A stretch of 64,000 nt of DNA from Engraulis encrasicolus. Its lineage: Eukaryota; Chordata; Actinopteri; Clupeiformes; Engraulidae. The stretch covers positions 3,751,571 to 3,815,570 of the forward strand of contig NC_085870.1 of the NCBI RefSeq assembly GCF_034702125.1. Reading direction: 5' to 3'. Every line of letters starts with the position of its first letter. Within the stretch, counting starts at the first letter, position 1. Below the pieces are notes generated by a model. It had not been told where the DNA came from. It was given only the letters and a program-made list of their open reading frames with translations, and did not search any database. Of this stretch, positions 23,988 to 47,340 are shown in pieces. The translations under genes and the position numbers were made by a program.

Positions 23988-24178
23988 GCCATTTGGTTCA
24001 AGTGTGTTCAATGTATAAATCCAGTATGCCTCTCTGCACAACAATTTATTGACAATATCTTAAGTTCTGTGGTATTGAAAAAATCAGTTTACCCCCTAGA
24101 GGTGGCGATATTGTCAATAAATTGTTGTGCAGAGAGACATACTGGATTTATACATTGAACACACTTGAACCAAATGGC
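23988..24178. repeat. near-perfect hairpin, 72-bp arms
   Basis: The arm 23988-24059 is inverted at 24107-24178 with one mismatch in 72. The loop is 47 bp and contains CCCCCTAGAGGTGG. It may be a MITE; no target duplication was recognised. Confidence 0.9.
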
Positions 24179-24534
24179 CTTAATGAACAATTGAATTTAT
24201 CTTGTTTTCTGTAGTTTATTCTACTGCCCCCTCCCGAGATAATTGAGTCATTGCATGACGCACCCGTTGGGTGTTGATGAATTAACATGATGTGATTTTT
24301 CTGTGGGATATTATTTTGGTGCAAGATGTATGTACATCCTTTCCCCCCATTTTTCTTTTCTTGTGTTTGGCTTAATTTTGATTTTGAATTTGTTTCTTTA
24401 TCTTTGTTTTTTGTTTTTGGAGTGCAGCCTCTGTCATTGGCACCCTTGGGTGATTGCAGTCACCACCCCCCTACGCACCTGTCAGGTGCTTCTGAAAGTT
24501 TTTTTAAGCACCACCTACCCAGGTTTGCCATATT

Positions 24535-24641
24535 GACTCTGAAGAAGACGTGTGAACGTCGAAACGTTAGTCTTGGCGCTTGCCCAATAAAACAAGTTAT
24601 TTTTCACATCTGAAGATGCTCAGGTGACTCCTTTCTTCCCC
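24535..24641 (+). mobile_element. hammerhead-like retroposon, copy A
   Basis: The core is stem GACT (24535-24538), CTGAAGA (24539-24545), one extra A, a 5-bp stem GACGT/ACGTC with loop GTGA (24547-24560), GAAA (24561-24564), CGTT and the closing AGTC (24569-24572). AATAAA lies at 24586-24591, and the 3' end has GTGACTCCTTTCTTCCCC. Three relatives are described at 41149, 44927 and 50769. The 5' boundary is unknown. Confidence 0.6.
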
Positions 24642-25472
24642 TGTATTTACCAAGTCCTTTCCCGAGACGCACCAGATTGTGAAGTGCAGGAGCGCGGAGG
24701 ATATCTCTCTTTGCTAGGCAATACAAGTAGTCAGATACTGAGCAACAATTTATTGGCTGTTTTCTGTATTAGACAGGTCATCAGCTGGTAAAATTAGGCC
24801 TTTCGTCCTACCGCACTTTTCTCTGTGGATTACTGACCAGAAGCCCTATTGGAAGAAATTAAAACATCGGGCCACGTCAATTTTTGCTCAGAATTCAATA
24901 TGGCCGCCATTTTCCAAAATGACTTGTTTTCATGCATTATTACATTGTACTATAAGGTGATATTCATGAACGATGAACTACTTTCAGCACTATTCTGTCC
25001 TATTTCCTTACATACATGTTTACAAAGGTTGACTAAACTAAAAGACATGAAAATAAAGTTGGCCACCTTGCAATATCCAAAGGAAAGTGTTGAAAATAAT
25101 GATTGAAATGCACATACAGAGTGTATGGCTGCGGAAATTAGGCCTATTGTCCTGTCAGGGTTTTCACAGTGGATTACAGACAAGAAGGCCTATTGAAAAA
25201 GATTCAATTCTCTGTTTTTCAGAATGGCAGACTTTCATACATTTTTCTCAATACTGTAAGACCATTATCAATAAAGATAACCTATTTTCAGTGAAATCTC
25301 CTATCTACAGATGTGAGTACAAAGGTTGGCAACAGATAGATGTAAATTTCCTATAGACAATATCCTAAGGATTGAATTACACATACACAGTTGACTGCTG
25401 AAAAAAGGCTATTGATCTGCCAAACTTTTCACATTAGATTTCTGACCAAAAGTTTTTCAGGCCTACATTTTT

Positions 25473-25998
25473 TTGCATAAAGCAAGGGTGAGTGTGCGTG
25501 CGTGTGTGCGTGCGCGTATCCCCCGCTCATCTTTCCCCTGCTCTACAGTGTCTTTCCCCTACACACTACAGTGTATTCTGCCTCCTCCACCCCCTCACTC
25601 ACCCCCCCCCACACACACACACACACACACTATTCCTCACTATACCCCCTCACTCACCCCCAACCCCCTCACTCATCGTTCCCATGCTACTCTCCTCACT
25701 CACCCCCCACTATTCTGCCCCCCACGCTCAACCCCCCTGACTCATTCTTCCCCCACCCCCCCACAAAATACTCGCCCACCCCCCACCCCCCCCCGACTCA
25801 ACTTACCCCACCCCCCCCCACACACACACATTATTCTGCCCCCCCGAACCCCACACATCCACCCACACACTATTCTGTCCCCCACCTCCTAATTCAACCC
25901 CGACTCATTCCCCCCCAACCCCACTCTGCTCCCCTACCCCCACTCACCCCCTCATTCATCCCCCCGCTCCTCCACATCATCCCCCCCCCAACACACAC
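25473..25998. repeat. C/A-rich low-complexity tract
   Basis: Degenerate CCCCCAC, CACTCAC and CA runs. The 295-aa open frame across it is compositional, not a gene. Confidence 0.85.
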
Positions 25999-26097
25999 AC
26001 ACCTGGTCTACTGTGTCTATGTCAGTGTATGTAAAGAAGCACACTGGCCATACACACTTGAGAAAAGTGCACTCAGGCACACGTACACAGACATACA

Positions 26098-26239
<142 letters not shown>

Positions 26240-26335
26240 TTGGCAGGACAACATGCCTTTTTTCAGCAGTCCACTGTGTTTGTGAAATTCAATCATTTGA
26301 CAACATTCCTTTGGATATTTCAAAGTGGCAAGATA

Positions 26336-26621
26336 CAGGGGGTGGACAAAATAACTGAGACACCTATCATTTTAGTGTTGGAAGTTTAATGGTTCAAGTG
26401 GACCAGCCTGTTGGTCTATATTCATTAATGGCACATTGCACCAGTAAAGTGAAGTGTGAAGGTTCAATTAGCAGGGTAAGAGCACAGTTTTGCTCAACAT
26501 TTTGCAATGCACACAACATTATGGGTGACATGTCAGAGTTCAAAAAGGATTAACTGTGGATGCGAGAGGAACTAAATGACACTGAAATGACAGGTGTCTC
26601 AGTTATTTTGTCCACCCCCTG
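26336..26621. mobile_element. Tc1/mariner MITE, 286 bp
   Basis: It is flanked by TA. The terminal inverted repeat is about 30 bp and starts CAGGGGGTGGACAAAATAAC. The interior translates to a fragment like the start of a Tc1 transposase (GDMSEFKRD). It is nested in the loop of the 24771-27248 foldback. Confidence 0.85.
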
Positions 26622-27448
26622 TATATATATTCATGCCTTTTTCTAGACAACCTTTATACTCACGTCTGTAAGAGATAGGACAACTTAACTGAAAAATAGG
26701 TCATCTTTATTGGTAATTATGGCCTTACGGTATTGAGAAAATGTGTGAAAGTCTGCCATTCTGAAAAACAGAGAACATTTAGAATTTTGGAGCACATAGA
26801 TGGCCCCAAGTTTTCATCTTTTTCAATAGGCCTTCTGGTCTGTAATCCACTGTGAAAACCCTGACAGGACAATAGGCCTAATTTTCGCAGCCATAGACTC
26901 TGTATGTGCATTTCAATCATTATTTTCCGCACTTTCCTTTGGATATTGCAAGGTGGCCAACTTTATTTTCATTTATTTTAGTTTAGTCAACCTTTGTAAA
27001 CATGTATGTAAGGAAATAGGACAGAATAGTGCTGAAAGTAGTTCATCGTTCATGAATATCACCTTATAGTACAATGTAATAATGCATGAAAACAAGTCAT
27101 TTTGGAAAATGGCGGCCATATTGAATTCTGAGCAAAAATTGACGTGGCCCCATGTTTTAATTTCTTCCAATAGGGCTTCTGGTCAGTAATCCACAGAGAA
27201 AAGTGCGGTAGGACGAAAGGCCTAATTTTCCCAGCTGATGACCTGTCTATATCAGTCTGTATCAGTCTTGCAATGTTTTGAAGTGCTTTTATTTAATTTA
27301 ACATTCATTTGCTCCCGAAATATACATGGAAGTAATTGAAACTTAAAAAAAATTGCTGGATCGATTTTGGAAATTGCCGGATCGATTCTGGATCGTCCAT
27401 GCCCCACATTGGATTGCATCGCCGAATCAATCATTGTTGACACCACTA

Positions 27449-27518
27449 GTGAATGGGCAGCATGAATTCTGGAAATAAACAACTAAAAATCTTACACAGT
27501 CACACAGTGTCCCTTTAA
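27449..27518. mobile_element. fragment of the TTAA-flanked MITE family
   Basis: It matches the right end of the element at 10740-11099 (ATGGGCAGCATG, CTGGAAATAAACA, CACAGTGTCCCTTTAA). The other half is missing. Confidence 0.75.
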
Positions 27519-27686
27519 GTTCAATGTTGTTAAACAGTAAGGTGTTTTTTTTTGTTTTTTTTAAGTGTGTAATATAAAGGCAATGTAAGTTAAGTCTTTC
27601 TGAAAAATATGGATAAGTCAATCATTTATGATGGCCAGATTCATTATTTAGGCCTACTACACATTACTGGGGCAATTTTTGGTTAA

Positions 27687-28591
27687 AGCGATGGTTCGGA
27701 GTAGAATCACCCTAATGCCATTTGAACCGTGACACCCATCCACCTTTACACCCGAAGTGTTTTCTGCCGCAGGCTTACATCCACAGAGTCGCCGTGTTAT
27801 TCGATGTTTATTTCGGATAGCTTGACTCAAGCGCATATGGATCCTGGGCACCGTCTCCAAACTTTCCCCACAAAAATAACATGTCATGACACCAAACTTC
27901 TACAGTATAACAAATGTGGTTTGTACTCACAAAAAGATGAATTTGAAACTTTGTACATAGTCCAGGAGTTTATTAGTAACAACACACGAGACGATTAGCT
28001 TTTCTGCTGCTAAACATCCATCGACGTCACTTCCTCCAGCTGGGACTTTGTTGATGGAAACAAATACACGTGAGTCCGGAAGGCGGAAAACTCAAAAAGA
28101 CAGCTTGCGCTACAACTAGAAATTAACCACTTCTGATTTAAATTTTACCACGTTTAATAAATAGAAGACGATACCACACTCGTGCATATATCCTGGCTGT
28201 GGACTAAAACACAAACCTTACAATAAAGAAAGTCCCAGCTGGAGGAAGTGACGTCGACGGATGTTTAGCAGCAGAAAAGCTAATCGCCTCGTGTGTTGTT
28301 ACTAATAAACTCCTGGACTATGTACAAAGTTTCAAATTCATCTTTTTGTGAGTACAAACCACATTTGTTATACTGTAGAAGTTTGGTGTCATGACATGTT
28401 ATTTTTGTGGAGAAAGTTTGGAGACGGTGCTCAGGATCCATATGCGCTTGAGTCAAGCTATCCGGAATAAACATCGAATAACACGGCAACTCTGTTGATG
28501 TAAGCCTGCGGCAGAAAACACTTCGGGTGTAAAGGTGGATGGGTGTCACGGTTCAAATGGCATTAGGGTGATTCTACTCCGAACCATCGCT
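27687..28591. mobile_element. 905-bp palindromic element at a TTAA site
   Basis: It is flanked by TTAA on both sides (27683-27686 and 28592-28595). The arms, about 380 bp each (27687-28066 and 28212-28591), are inverted copies with only scattered mismatches. The unpaired centre is about 145 bp. The ends begin AGCGATGGTTCGGAGTAGAA. The TTAA target fits piggyBac or Kolobok-type mobilisation. Mirror-image open frames in the arms are not genes. Confidence 0.9.
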
Positions 28592-28595
28592 TTAA

Positions 28596-29480
28596 CTGCT
28601 TTTTATTGACCCCACATTTGACCCAAACAGAAACAAACAAACAATAAATCTTTCATGCTCCGGCCCTTTGGTGAATCACAGCAGAGGAAGTAGCCTGCAG
28701 TGTAAAAAATGAAGTTCACAGGAGCAGCTCAGATGTGGGACATAATTTATGAACATGCAACAAACTCAAGTTTTGGATTGAAAGAATCACAGCACCCCCT
28801 AGAGGTTGCAACTGTATTATTAAAATTAAGTGAAGAGAGACAGGCTTTCTGTTGAAGGATTTGTTAAGCTTTTCTTCCTTGGAACCAAATGACCAAATGG
28901 GGATTTGAATAGGCCTATCTCTTGTTTTGTATGGCGTCGTGTTGCCTAGTAGACTATCTTAATTGCTGACCTTTGTAGATTTTTGTTTATGATTTATCAG
29001 ACTACAGAATCAGAATTGTAGCCTACAGGCCTAATGTTATTCCTAACCTGTCTTTTTTCAATTGGAAGAACTTGATGTTGTGGTTTTGTTGAATAGGCCT
29101 ATAGGTAGGCCTAGTCTATATGCTGCAAATCATAAAAGTTTTTTTTTTTTTAAATCAATTTGCAGTCAATCAAAATGTGGACCAAAGAGGCTAGAGCTTA
29201 AGTGCATAGGCTACCAGTACTGTCTCCATAGGCTACCTATTCTACCTGATGGACTGACCGTAGGGCCCAGCCTGTTGACTGAAGAGATTCTTCCTAGTGA
29301 GTAAAGTGTTAAATACAAACCTACAAGTCGTTAGGATATGGGGCTACACACAGAGGGCTACACCACATAGGCCTACTTGCCCAATCTGATGATGCCAAGG
29401 TGTCCTGTGTTTAAATATGAGGTTATGACATGATTTCGAGCTGTCATTTTGTAGCTGTCAGATGCCTCCTGGAAACTGTT
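28596..29480. other. intergenic stretch upstream of ywhab, no gene seen
   Basis: The AGGCCTA word recurs (28908, 29027, 29093, 29368). No element termini or coding region were recognised. Confidence 0.4.
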
Positions 29481-29737
29481 GCTATGGTTATTACAGACGT
29501 CACCCGCCGATGGTTGCCATGGTCCACATGACGTCAACCGCCCTGTAAAATGCCTAGGAAACCCCGGATAGAGGTTACCATAGATACTGGCGGGGGGAGG
29601 GGTGCGGTTTAGAGGAAGCGGAAGTGTCAGGGAGAGCGGAAGTGGTACTGCCCTGAATATCCCGAGCAACGAAACGGAGGACAGCTTGATACTCCAGTCG
29701 TTCAGAGAAAAAAAAGGATTCCAAATACATTTTAAAT
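29480..29737 (+). promoter_or_regulatory. ywhab: probable ywhab promoter and first non-coding exon
   Basis: The GC-rich block has a perfect CRE TGACGTCA at 29529-29536, a second ACGTCACC at about 29495, and two ETS-type GCGGAAGTG sites at 29618-29626 and 29637-29644. A donor-like GTGAGT follows position 29737, giving a candidate 5' UTR exon that would splice to 31780. The assignment is inferred; other donors in 29,740-31,260 cannot be excluded. Confidence 0.4.
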
Positions 29738-31779
29738 GTGAGTTCCCTTTTATAGATATCAACATGATATCCCTAGCTACACGATAAGCCTTCATTTATT
29801 CAGTAAAATAGCTGTGATGGCACCCACCGTTGTCAATGGCGGAAGGTGCCTATTGTGGTTTGGGGCTGGGTACAAGGACTCATAGGCCGAGGCGTGTGAT
29901 GAATAGAGAGTTAGACCTCTCAAATGTAGACGCAGCACGATATTTGGTAGGGATGTCATGCCATGTGTACACACTTGACAAGATCTCACAGTGTCGCTCC
30001 CAAACACAAAAAACGTAGCCCGTGGCGGTGCATCAGCTGCACTCTAGCTGCCTGGCCGTCGTGATGGCTTGCGAGAAGGCTAGTCCGTTGGTTACGCTAT
30101 CCAGCAAATATAGGTGGTGACTGTATTGCTAGCTAGCTATACACGGGCCTTTGCATGCGAGAACAATAAAATGACATTTGTGATTTTATCGGATTCGAAG
30201 GCCAATGTTGATCCGGTATATTTTATTATTTGTAGCAACTGCAGATGTATCTTTGCCCAGTGGACTAGCTACATTCCACAAGGGAATGCGAGTGAGAGGG
30301 CGTATAACGCTACCAGGAGTTGGGAGGCTAATATAAGCTAGCATTTCGCTAGCCATCGCTTGAAACACAGCTAAGCATATAGTTGTGCTAGCTAGCGAAC
30401 TACCGATTTTGGAACGCACTGCAGTGCAGTATTTTGCAGTGTGTATATTGCTAATGTTTCACACTTAAGGCTAGCAAGGTTTTGGTCTTGCGGCATGGGT
30501 ACAGAAAGGTTAAGCTCCACTCGGTGAATGGGTGTTTAGTGTGAGCACATAATAGATGTTGTAAGGTTACTACTTACTGCCGTTTGGGACATTTTGTTTG
30601 CTAAGGGTTGGTAAGGGCTACGCTAGAGCTGTTGTTGTCAGCTTGTTCCTCGATGGGTATGAGGACAACCCAATTACGATATGGTGGTTACAACTGGCTA
30701 GAATACCAACCTTCGCGTATGAAGCCTTGTTATTGGCGACGGACATCTTCTGTTACTATATAGGCGCGATTTGAAAATGAACTGCAACCATTCCTATGAA
30801 ATAGTGTGCATGTAATGTTACGATATTTTCCAAGTTATCTAGATTTACGTGTAGTAGTGCTGGTATCGAAACGCTTAGTAACGTTAGCTGGTGTTTGAAT
30901 GTTAGCTAGCTAACTAATGTTAGCCATATCTGGATTAATTGGTGCCATTTGCAAGAGTCTGCGCTAACTCAACGTTCAGCAACATGCAAGTTGTCTTTGC
31001 AAAATTGGATATTTCACCCTTACCATAATTTCCCATTGAAATAGGCACTTAGGTCACGTTTTATTTTTACGTTTTATAGGGCTATGCTAACACCCTCCCC
31101 TGGGCGTTGTCGCAGTAGTGAGGAGCACCTAGCGCACGGCTCAGCTAGCGTGAGTGGTGTTACACCATTAGCTTACCATACACTTGAAGACATATTCAGC
31201 TTTTCAGTGACTTAACTGTTCCCCTGAAGGGCATAAGTGTTCTACTTAACATTTTAAAGGTAACCATTTAAACCAACTGGGTTAATTACAGCTATAGGCC
31301 GACCGCTTGCACCTCTGTTTACTGTACAGTGGTGTTTAGTTTGCGACTTGGTTACCAAGCGTCAGCAGCAGTGGGTTGTTATGATCCGTCCGTTTCTGTC
31401 ACTACCTGCTAGTTGAATGTAATGGGCTTTTCGGATTTGTTTTGTTACTTGTTACATTGCAGTGTCAGAATTGGTCATAGATTCATCTAAATATGGGAAT
31501 GAATGGCATTTTGCACATGTGTTTTGGACCAGTATCTCCACTGTTTAATTCATTACACAATATTATTTTAGTAGGAGTGTGGTTAAGTTAATTATTCTCA
31601 TCATTTGTTATTAATGATAACCATCAAATATGCATTATTTCCCTTTTCCTCCCTTTGTAAGGCTTAACTGTCCACTCTGAGCTCATCATCTCTCCAGACT
31701 GTTTATGTTCAATATGTATGACTATCCAGTGTCCCACTCCATCTTATTGTGTGTGTGTGTGTGTGTGTGTGTGTGACAG
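29738..31779 (+). other. probable ywhab first intron
   Basis: About 2 kb without coding sequence. Many GCTAGC/GTTAGC words (30125-30400, 30880-30925) occur in this stretch, a pattern also seen near the tomm34 start (46870-47110). It ends in a (TG)n tract and CAG acceptor. Confidence 0.4.
31748..31775. repeat. (TG)n tract abutting a splice acceptor
   Basis: About 14 TG units end three bases before the CAG acceptor of the first coding exon of ywhab, occupying the usual polypyrimidine-tract position. Confidence 0.9.
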
Positions 31780-31786
31780 TTTCGCC

Positions 31787-33894
<2,108 letters not shown>

Positions 33895-34364
33895 AAAAAA
33901 GGCGTTGCACTTCACTGTTAATCCACCCACACTCTATCTTACACATACACAGCCCATACATCCCTGCTCCATCTGCCCCCTCCACCCACCATCCTTTTCT
34001 GTATGACGAGCAGCATGAATTGTACCTGGCCTACCGACGGTGCCCTTCTCAGAGAAGTTTCCCCAGGTTGACAGGGTTGATGTTCAGTCGTTGGCAAGCC
34101 AAGTCTTGTGTGTGTGAAGAGGAAAAAAAAAAGAAAAGAAAATAATTTACCCAGTCGAGTAGTGAGGCCATTTTTGTCCCCACCCGATCCCTCATAACAT
34201 TTTTAAAAAGGTATATGTTCTTTCACCTTGCAAGTTATGCATTCTAGTACCTCCTTTTTGCTTTCCTAGTGTACTGGCGTTTGCTGGTTTTATTCAAAGG
34301 TTATTAAACTGTCAGTTTAATTTAACAAACACTGTGACGCTTAGTTTTTCTCTACATTGTCATG

Positions 34365-34370
34365 AATAAA
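34365..34370 (+). terminator. proximal poly(A) signal of ywhab
   Basis: AATAAA, followed by a T-rich stretch; supports a short 3' UTR isoform. Confidence 0.5.
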
Positions 34371-35724
34371 TTGTGATTTTCTCAAAAAAAAGAATCAGGA
34401 CATGTATGGATTGAGAAGCAGTACAATTCTGCTGTTGCCTCATACAGAATGGTAGAACAGGCTGTATTGTGACACTGACTAACATGCATTTTGCTGTGTA
34501 ATGCACACCATTTTATTTTGCATAAGAAACAAAAAAGAGAAAAGGGACCCTAGGTTTTGCCATTCCACATCTGTTCAGTTGAGAGGAAAAGAGACATTCC
34601 ACGAGAGTGTAACATGAAGACTTAGACCTTTTTTGAACAAACTGGACCATTCTCCTAATGTGCTGTCAATGAACAGTTAACATTAAGGTGCTGTTTGACA
34701 TCAGTACGATGATCCCTGTTTGTTCTTAAATGTTAACCCCCTCCTCCCCCTCCCCTCCCCTTCCTTGCATAACGCAGACTCACATTTCAGTAAAACAAAC
34801 TATTAAAAGACTGTAAAATTGTAAACAATTTTAGAAGTAAATATAAATTTGTCTTAAAATGTAATATTGTAAAACTTGCTTGCAAAGAAAACACCTTAAA
34901 GCCGTTACTTTAAAATTTTCTAGACTTTTTTTTTTCTTCCTTCCTTCCTTCGTTCAAGCTTGTCCTACGGGCCTTAAGTTGACAGTCCACACTGATCAAT
35001 CAAGATGCGTCAAGTTCCCCTTCTCTAAATCATAAATGAAATAAAATGAAAGGAGGGATGGTGGTAGATGGAGGGATGGCTTGGGAGAGCCTTGTTGTGG
35101 TGTGCGCATGAAGGGCTGTAGTCTGTAAGGATGTGATGGTCTGATGTCTCATCAGAAGTGATCCATCATCGTTTGAGGGCTTCGAGAGAGGTGCTTGGTT
35201 AGTCAGGACTAGTAGGCTTTTTCAGACAGATAAAACAAAAAAAATATGAAAAAAATAATAAAAAAAAGATTTAACTGATATCACTCAGTGTCACAATACC
35301 TTGCCATCACCATAACATTCCACTTAGGTGTAGAACTCATCAGTCTCAGATGTCTTTGCTGAAGACAATGTTTCATGCACTGAAGAAAAAATTTCCCCCT
35401 TAGCTGAACAAATGGCAGTTACTCTACGCTTGATAAAAATGCAGTAGTGAATGTGGAACCGAGCCTGTCTGTATATCTGGTATCTCCAATTGCTTTGTTT
35501 TTACTGACCAGTATTCTGCCTAAAAGTTTGCTTCTGTGACGGTTTTATTGCTTAGCGCGCACGTGGTTGTGAAAATTTAGAATAGCTTAAAAAAAAAATC
35601 AAAATGACAAAAAAAAGAAACCTGGTTATTGCCGTAATACTAGATTTGTGTATGTCTTTTAAAACAGTTCTAGTTTCACCTTACATGTTATAATCAGGAA
35701 AGTGTAAAAGACAATTTAAAGTGA

Positions 35725-35730
35725 AATAAA
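35725..35730 (+). terminator. distal poly(A) signal of ywhab
   Basis: AATAAA in GTGAAATAAAAGTTTT, followed by T-rich sequence. Confidence 0.55.
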
Positions 35731-36099
35731 AGTTTTATCAGTTCCAAATTTCCCTGTTTTATTTTTGTAATCAAAGTGTGGCTTTAATTGCATGCGCACC
35801 ATTGACATCTAACTAGTTCATTAATGTGAACACACGCCTGGCTGATTTAAGTAGGCATAGTGCATCACATTTAAAAACGACCTTGATTACAAGGGCAGTA
35901 CAGCATTCATAGTTTAAATGCCTGGTACAAAAGTTCATGAATGATTAAGGTCTAAAGCACTTGTATGAAATTAAATGCCTGGAATTCACATTTTTAAGGT
36001 TCCATCTCATTTATACGTTGCTGTAAACAAATGCAGCAAGTGTGGCTTTTAAAAACGGGAGTATTCAGAGAACACACATTTATCATCAGTTGTATTTAC

Positions 36100-36105
36100 T
36101 TTATT
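36100..36105 (-). terminator. probable poly(A) signal of tomm34
   Basis: Minus-strand AATAAA in TTCAATAAAGTAAATAC, about 1.9 kb past the stop codon. It lies about 370 bp from the distal ywhab signal, on the opposite strand. Confidence 0.45.
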
Positions 36106-36546
36106 GAATAGTGACAGAAAAAGGTATGATCAGTGCTTCACTTTCTCACCCAAGACCCACAACTCATGAAGTTGCAGAGATGATACTCAAAGTGTCAACA
36201 TTAGGATCAGAACACACACACACAACCATATGATGACTTAATTTGTTCAATGTAAACATGGAAGTTGCAAAATTCTTGCCTCAATCGAGCGAGACACCTG
36301 AGAGCAGAACATTGTAAGGCTGTCAGTGGATATTATAATGGCCTACTGTTCATTCTAAGCTCTGATGTAGCCTTATTTGAGAAATCCTACACTGAATCAT
36401 CCCTTTGCATATCACTGAAGTGCACAGCACAGTTCTGTTATGTGATCTCTGGCTTGTTGCTGGAACTTGCACATCAGTACTCTCTCTATAATCAGCCAGC
36501 AACGTTGGACATACCTGGAAGGTAGGAGGTGTCTGGGAGTGTTATC

Positions 36547-36685
36547 AGGTGGGGTTGCAGGTATGACATCACGTTGGGGGAACTCCCCCAGGATTCGAAG
36601 GTTCTACATATTGTAGCCTGCGGAACCCCCAACATGATGTCATAATAGTACATTTTCTTAAAATGGTTAACCTGCAACCCCACCT
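36547..36685. repeat. two-part hairpin in the probable tomm34 3' UTR
   Basis: The outer arms 36547-36562 and 36670-36685 (AGGTGGGGTTGCAGGT) pair perfectly. The inner arms 36563-36580 and 36626-36643 pair with one mismatch. A 26-bp insertion lies in one arm only. Confidence 0.8.
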
Positions 36686-37726
36686 TTAACACTAGTTACA
36701 CGCTGCTGAATATGAACACCAGATGGCTCGACATCTTAAAGGGGGTCTTGGCTCATAATATAAAGACCAACACCTGATAGCTTTTACATTGCTGTGGGCA
36801 TTTGGAACGCTTGAATATCCAAACAGAAACTAGAAAAGGTATAACAACACCAAGGTTCCTCTGCAACCTCAATCATGCTTTGCATAAAATAAACAAACAA
36901 CAAGTCATGAAGTAACCTGCATGAAATTGCATTCAAAACATAGTGAATTGACAAAGTACACTTGGACTTTGAAATAATATGAATGAGCCATAATTCTTAA
37001 ATACAAAATGTACTGTATGTGAAGGAAATGTGAATTCCCATGCACCTGTTCACTGATAATACCTGTATTATAATAAACAATCTTATTTCGGACACCATAA
37101 TAAAGCTACATTACAATGTTCTCTGTGTTGCGATTGAAACGGCACATGTGGATATTCAACACGGAAAAGTTATTAGAGTAATATTGATGACGCATTTATT
37201 GTCCATCTTCATATTTTCTCACCCAAGGATAAAAAAAAAAATAACGACCAACATAAAGAGCCATAGCACATTTGAAACATTAACATGAAAAATGCAGATT
37301 TAAAACACTTATTTCCTATTTGCTGTGTCAAACTGAGCTACTTGTCCAGTTGAGCTACCTCACAAGCGCAGTTTCAAAAGACAGTAGGATTAAGGTTAGG
37401 AGTAGGCATAGATAAATAGTAGGCAATCTCTCAAATTTGGCTAGGAGGAGCTCATCTCGACGACACAGCTCAGCCTGACAAATCCCTATTCATCACACTT
37501 GGTTCCCACGTCATGCAGAACGTAAAAAGCAGAGGCTACCCTCAGGTGACCACAGGGCACACGTGCACCCATAGAGGACAAGAATACAACATGAAAACTT
37601 GCAGTTGGATAAGTAGAAGGAGAAATAATGAGGAAGTCTGGGACGGTGGGGGCGTTTTGTTTTGGTAGGCACTTGGAACATGAACTGCAGGTCCCACATC
37701 GCCATTGCACACACAGAGTGCATCCC

Positions 37727-38009
37727 AATATGCAACCTTGCCTCCTCCAGTTGTGCTTGTCTCCTCGTCCCGCCTCCTGGCCCCTCCTCCGTGGAGAAAA
37801 CAATAAAGTTTCCCAGCTGTCAGCCTCGCCACAACAACTTTTGAGGGACTGTTTTTCATTCACCATCCCAATTGCAAATGAGAAAAAGACTTTACAATTG
37901 AGCTTTTGCAAGATATTGAAATATAATGCTGTTGTCAGTGATGTCATCATGACGAGAAGCAAGTGGAGGAGGCAAGTGGAGGAGGCAAGGTCGCATATTA
38001 AAACGCACT
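37727..38009. mobile_element. MITE of the AGTGCGTT family (copy 1), in the probable tomm34 3' UTR
   Basis: About 285 bp with inverted ends (AGTGCATCCCAATATGCAACC and AGTGCGTTTTAATATGCGACC when read inward). The body matches the elements at 50238-50526 and 56831-57136, in inverted orientation to both. It ends 32 bp from the tomm34 stop codon. Confidence 0.8.
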
Positions 38010-38040
38010 CACAGGCCAGTCAGTGCAGCTCATCTCGTCC

Positions 38041-46733
<8,693 letters not shown>

Positions 46734-46977
46734 ACCTGGTTTATCTGAAAAGCACAAAAGACAGACAGAATAGGCTACTGTCACACTGCACTCGATCCAT
46801 ATGAACAATTCCCAGTTATGATAGGTGAGCGCCCGACTTTGGGCAAGTTACCAGCAGCTTTCTTTATCTGAATTCAATGGTTAGCTGGCAGCTAACACAG
46901 CAGCCAAGGAAGGTAACATTAGCCAGACAAATTAACAGATCTGTTTAAATATATTTGGGTATATAGCATAAACCCAC

Positions 46978-47340
46978 CTTGTGTATTTGCGGGAAGATCA
47001 AATTTTGGAAATATGTGCCAGAAGTCACCGGGTAGCTGTCCAACTTCTTTCAAGTCCTGTCAGTGTTCCGCTAGCTTGCTAACGCCAGTCGCCCCAGGGC
47101 TAGCTTTACAAACTTCGTTAGCTCAATAGATCTCAAAATAATTTACGTGTAAAGTAAATTGCACCCTTGTGTAGTAGTGAACACACAGTTAATCTACAGA
47201 GATAGCTGCTAAAATAAATAAATGAAGAGCCAGTTGCTCTGTCAAAGTGGTGGTCAGAGTCTCGAGCGCGTGCTGCTTCCCGAAGTGTCGGTGTGTCTCT
47301 CGCGCAGTGTAGCTACCACCAGCAGGTCGACAAGGATGGA
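46978..47340 (-). other. tomm34: probable tomm34 non-coding exon 1 and promoter
   Basis: A minus-strand donor (CACAAG followed by GTGGGT) at 46978/46977 pairs with the acceptor at 46745. The exon carries no ATG in the tomm34 frame. GCTAGC/GTTAGC words are frequent here. The start site is not determined. Confidence 0.45.

Larger units (their letters stand above)
33895..35750 (+). other. ywhab: ywhab 3' UTR
   Basis: The region continues from the stop codon and has two plausible poly(A) signals, one about 475 and one about 1,835 bases after the stop. Confidence 0.6.

Noticed and set aside
27729..28549. Pair of near-identical 89-aa open frames on opposite strands
   Set aside because: They are mirror images from the arms of the TTAA-flanked palindrome. 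No protein family, and upstream stops in the frame.
36265..36525. 86-aa open frame in the tomm34 3' region
   Set aside because: No similarity recognised, and it lies antisense to the probable 3' UTR.
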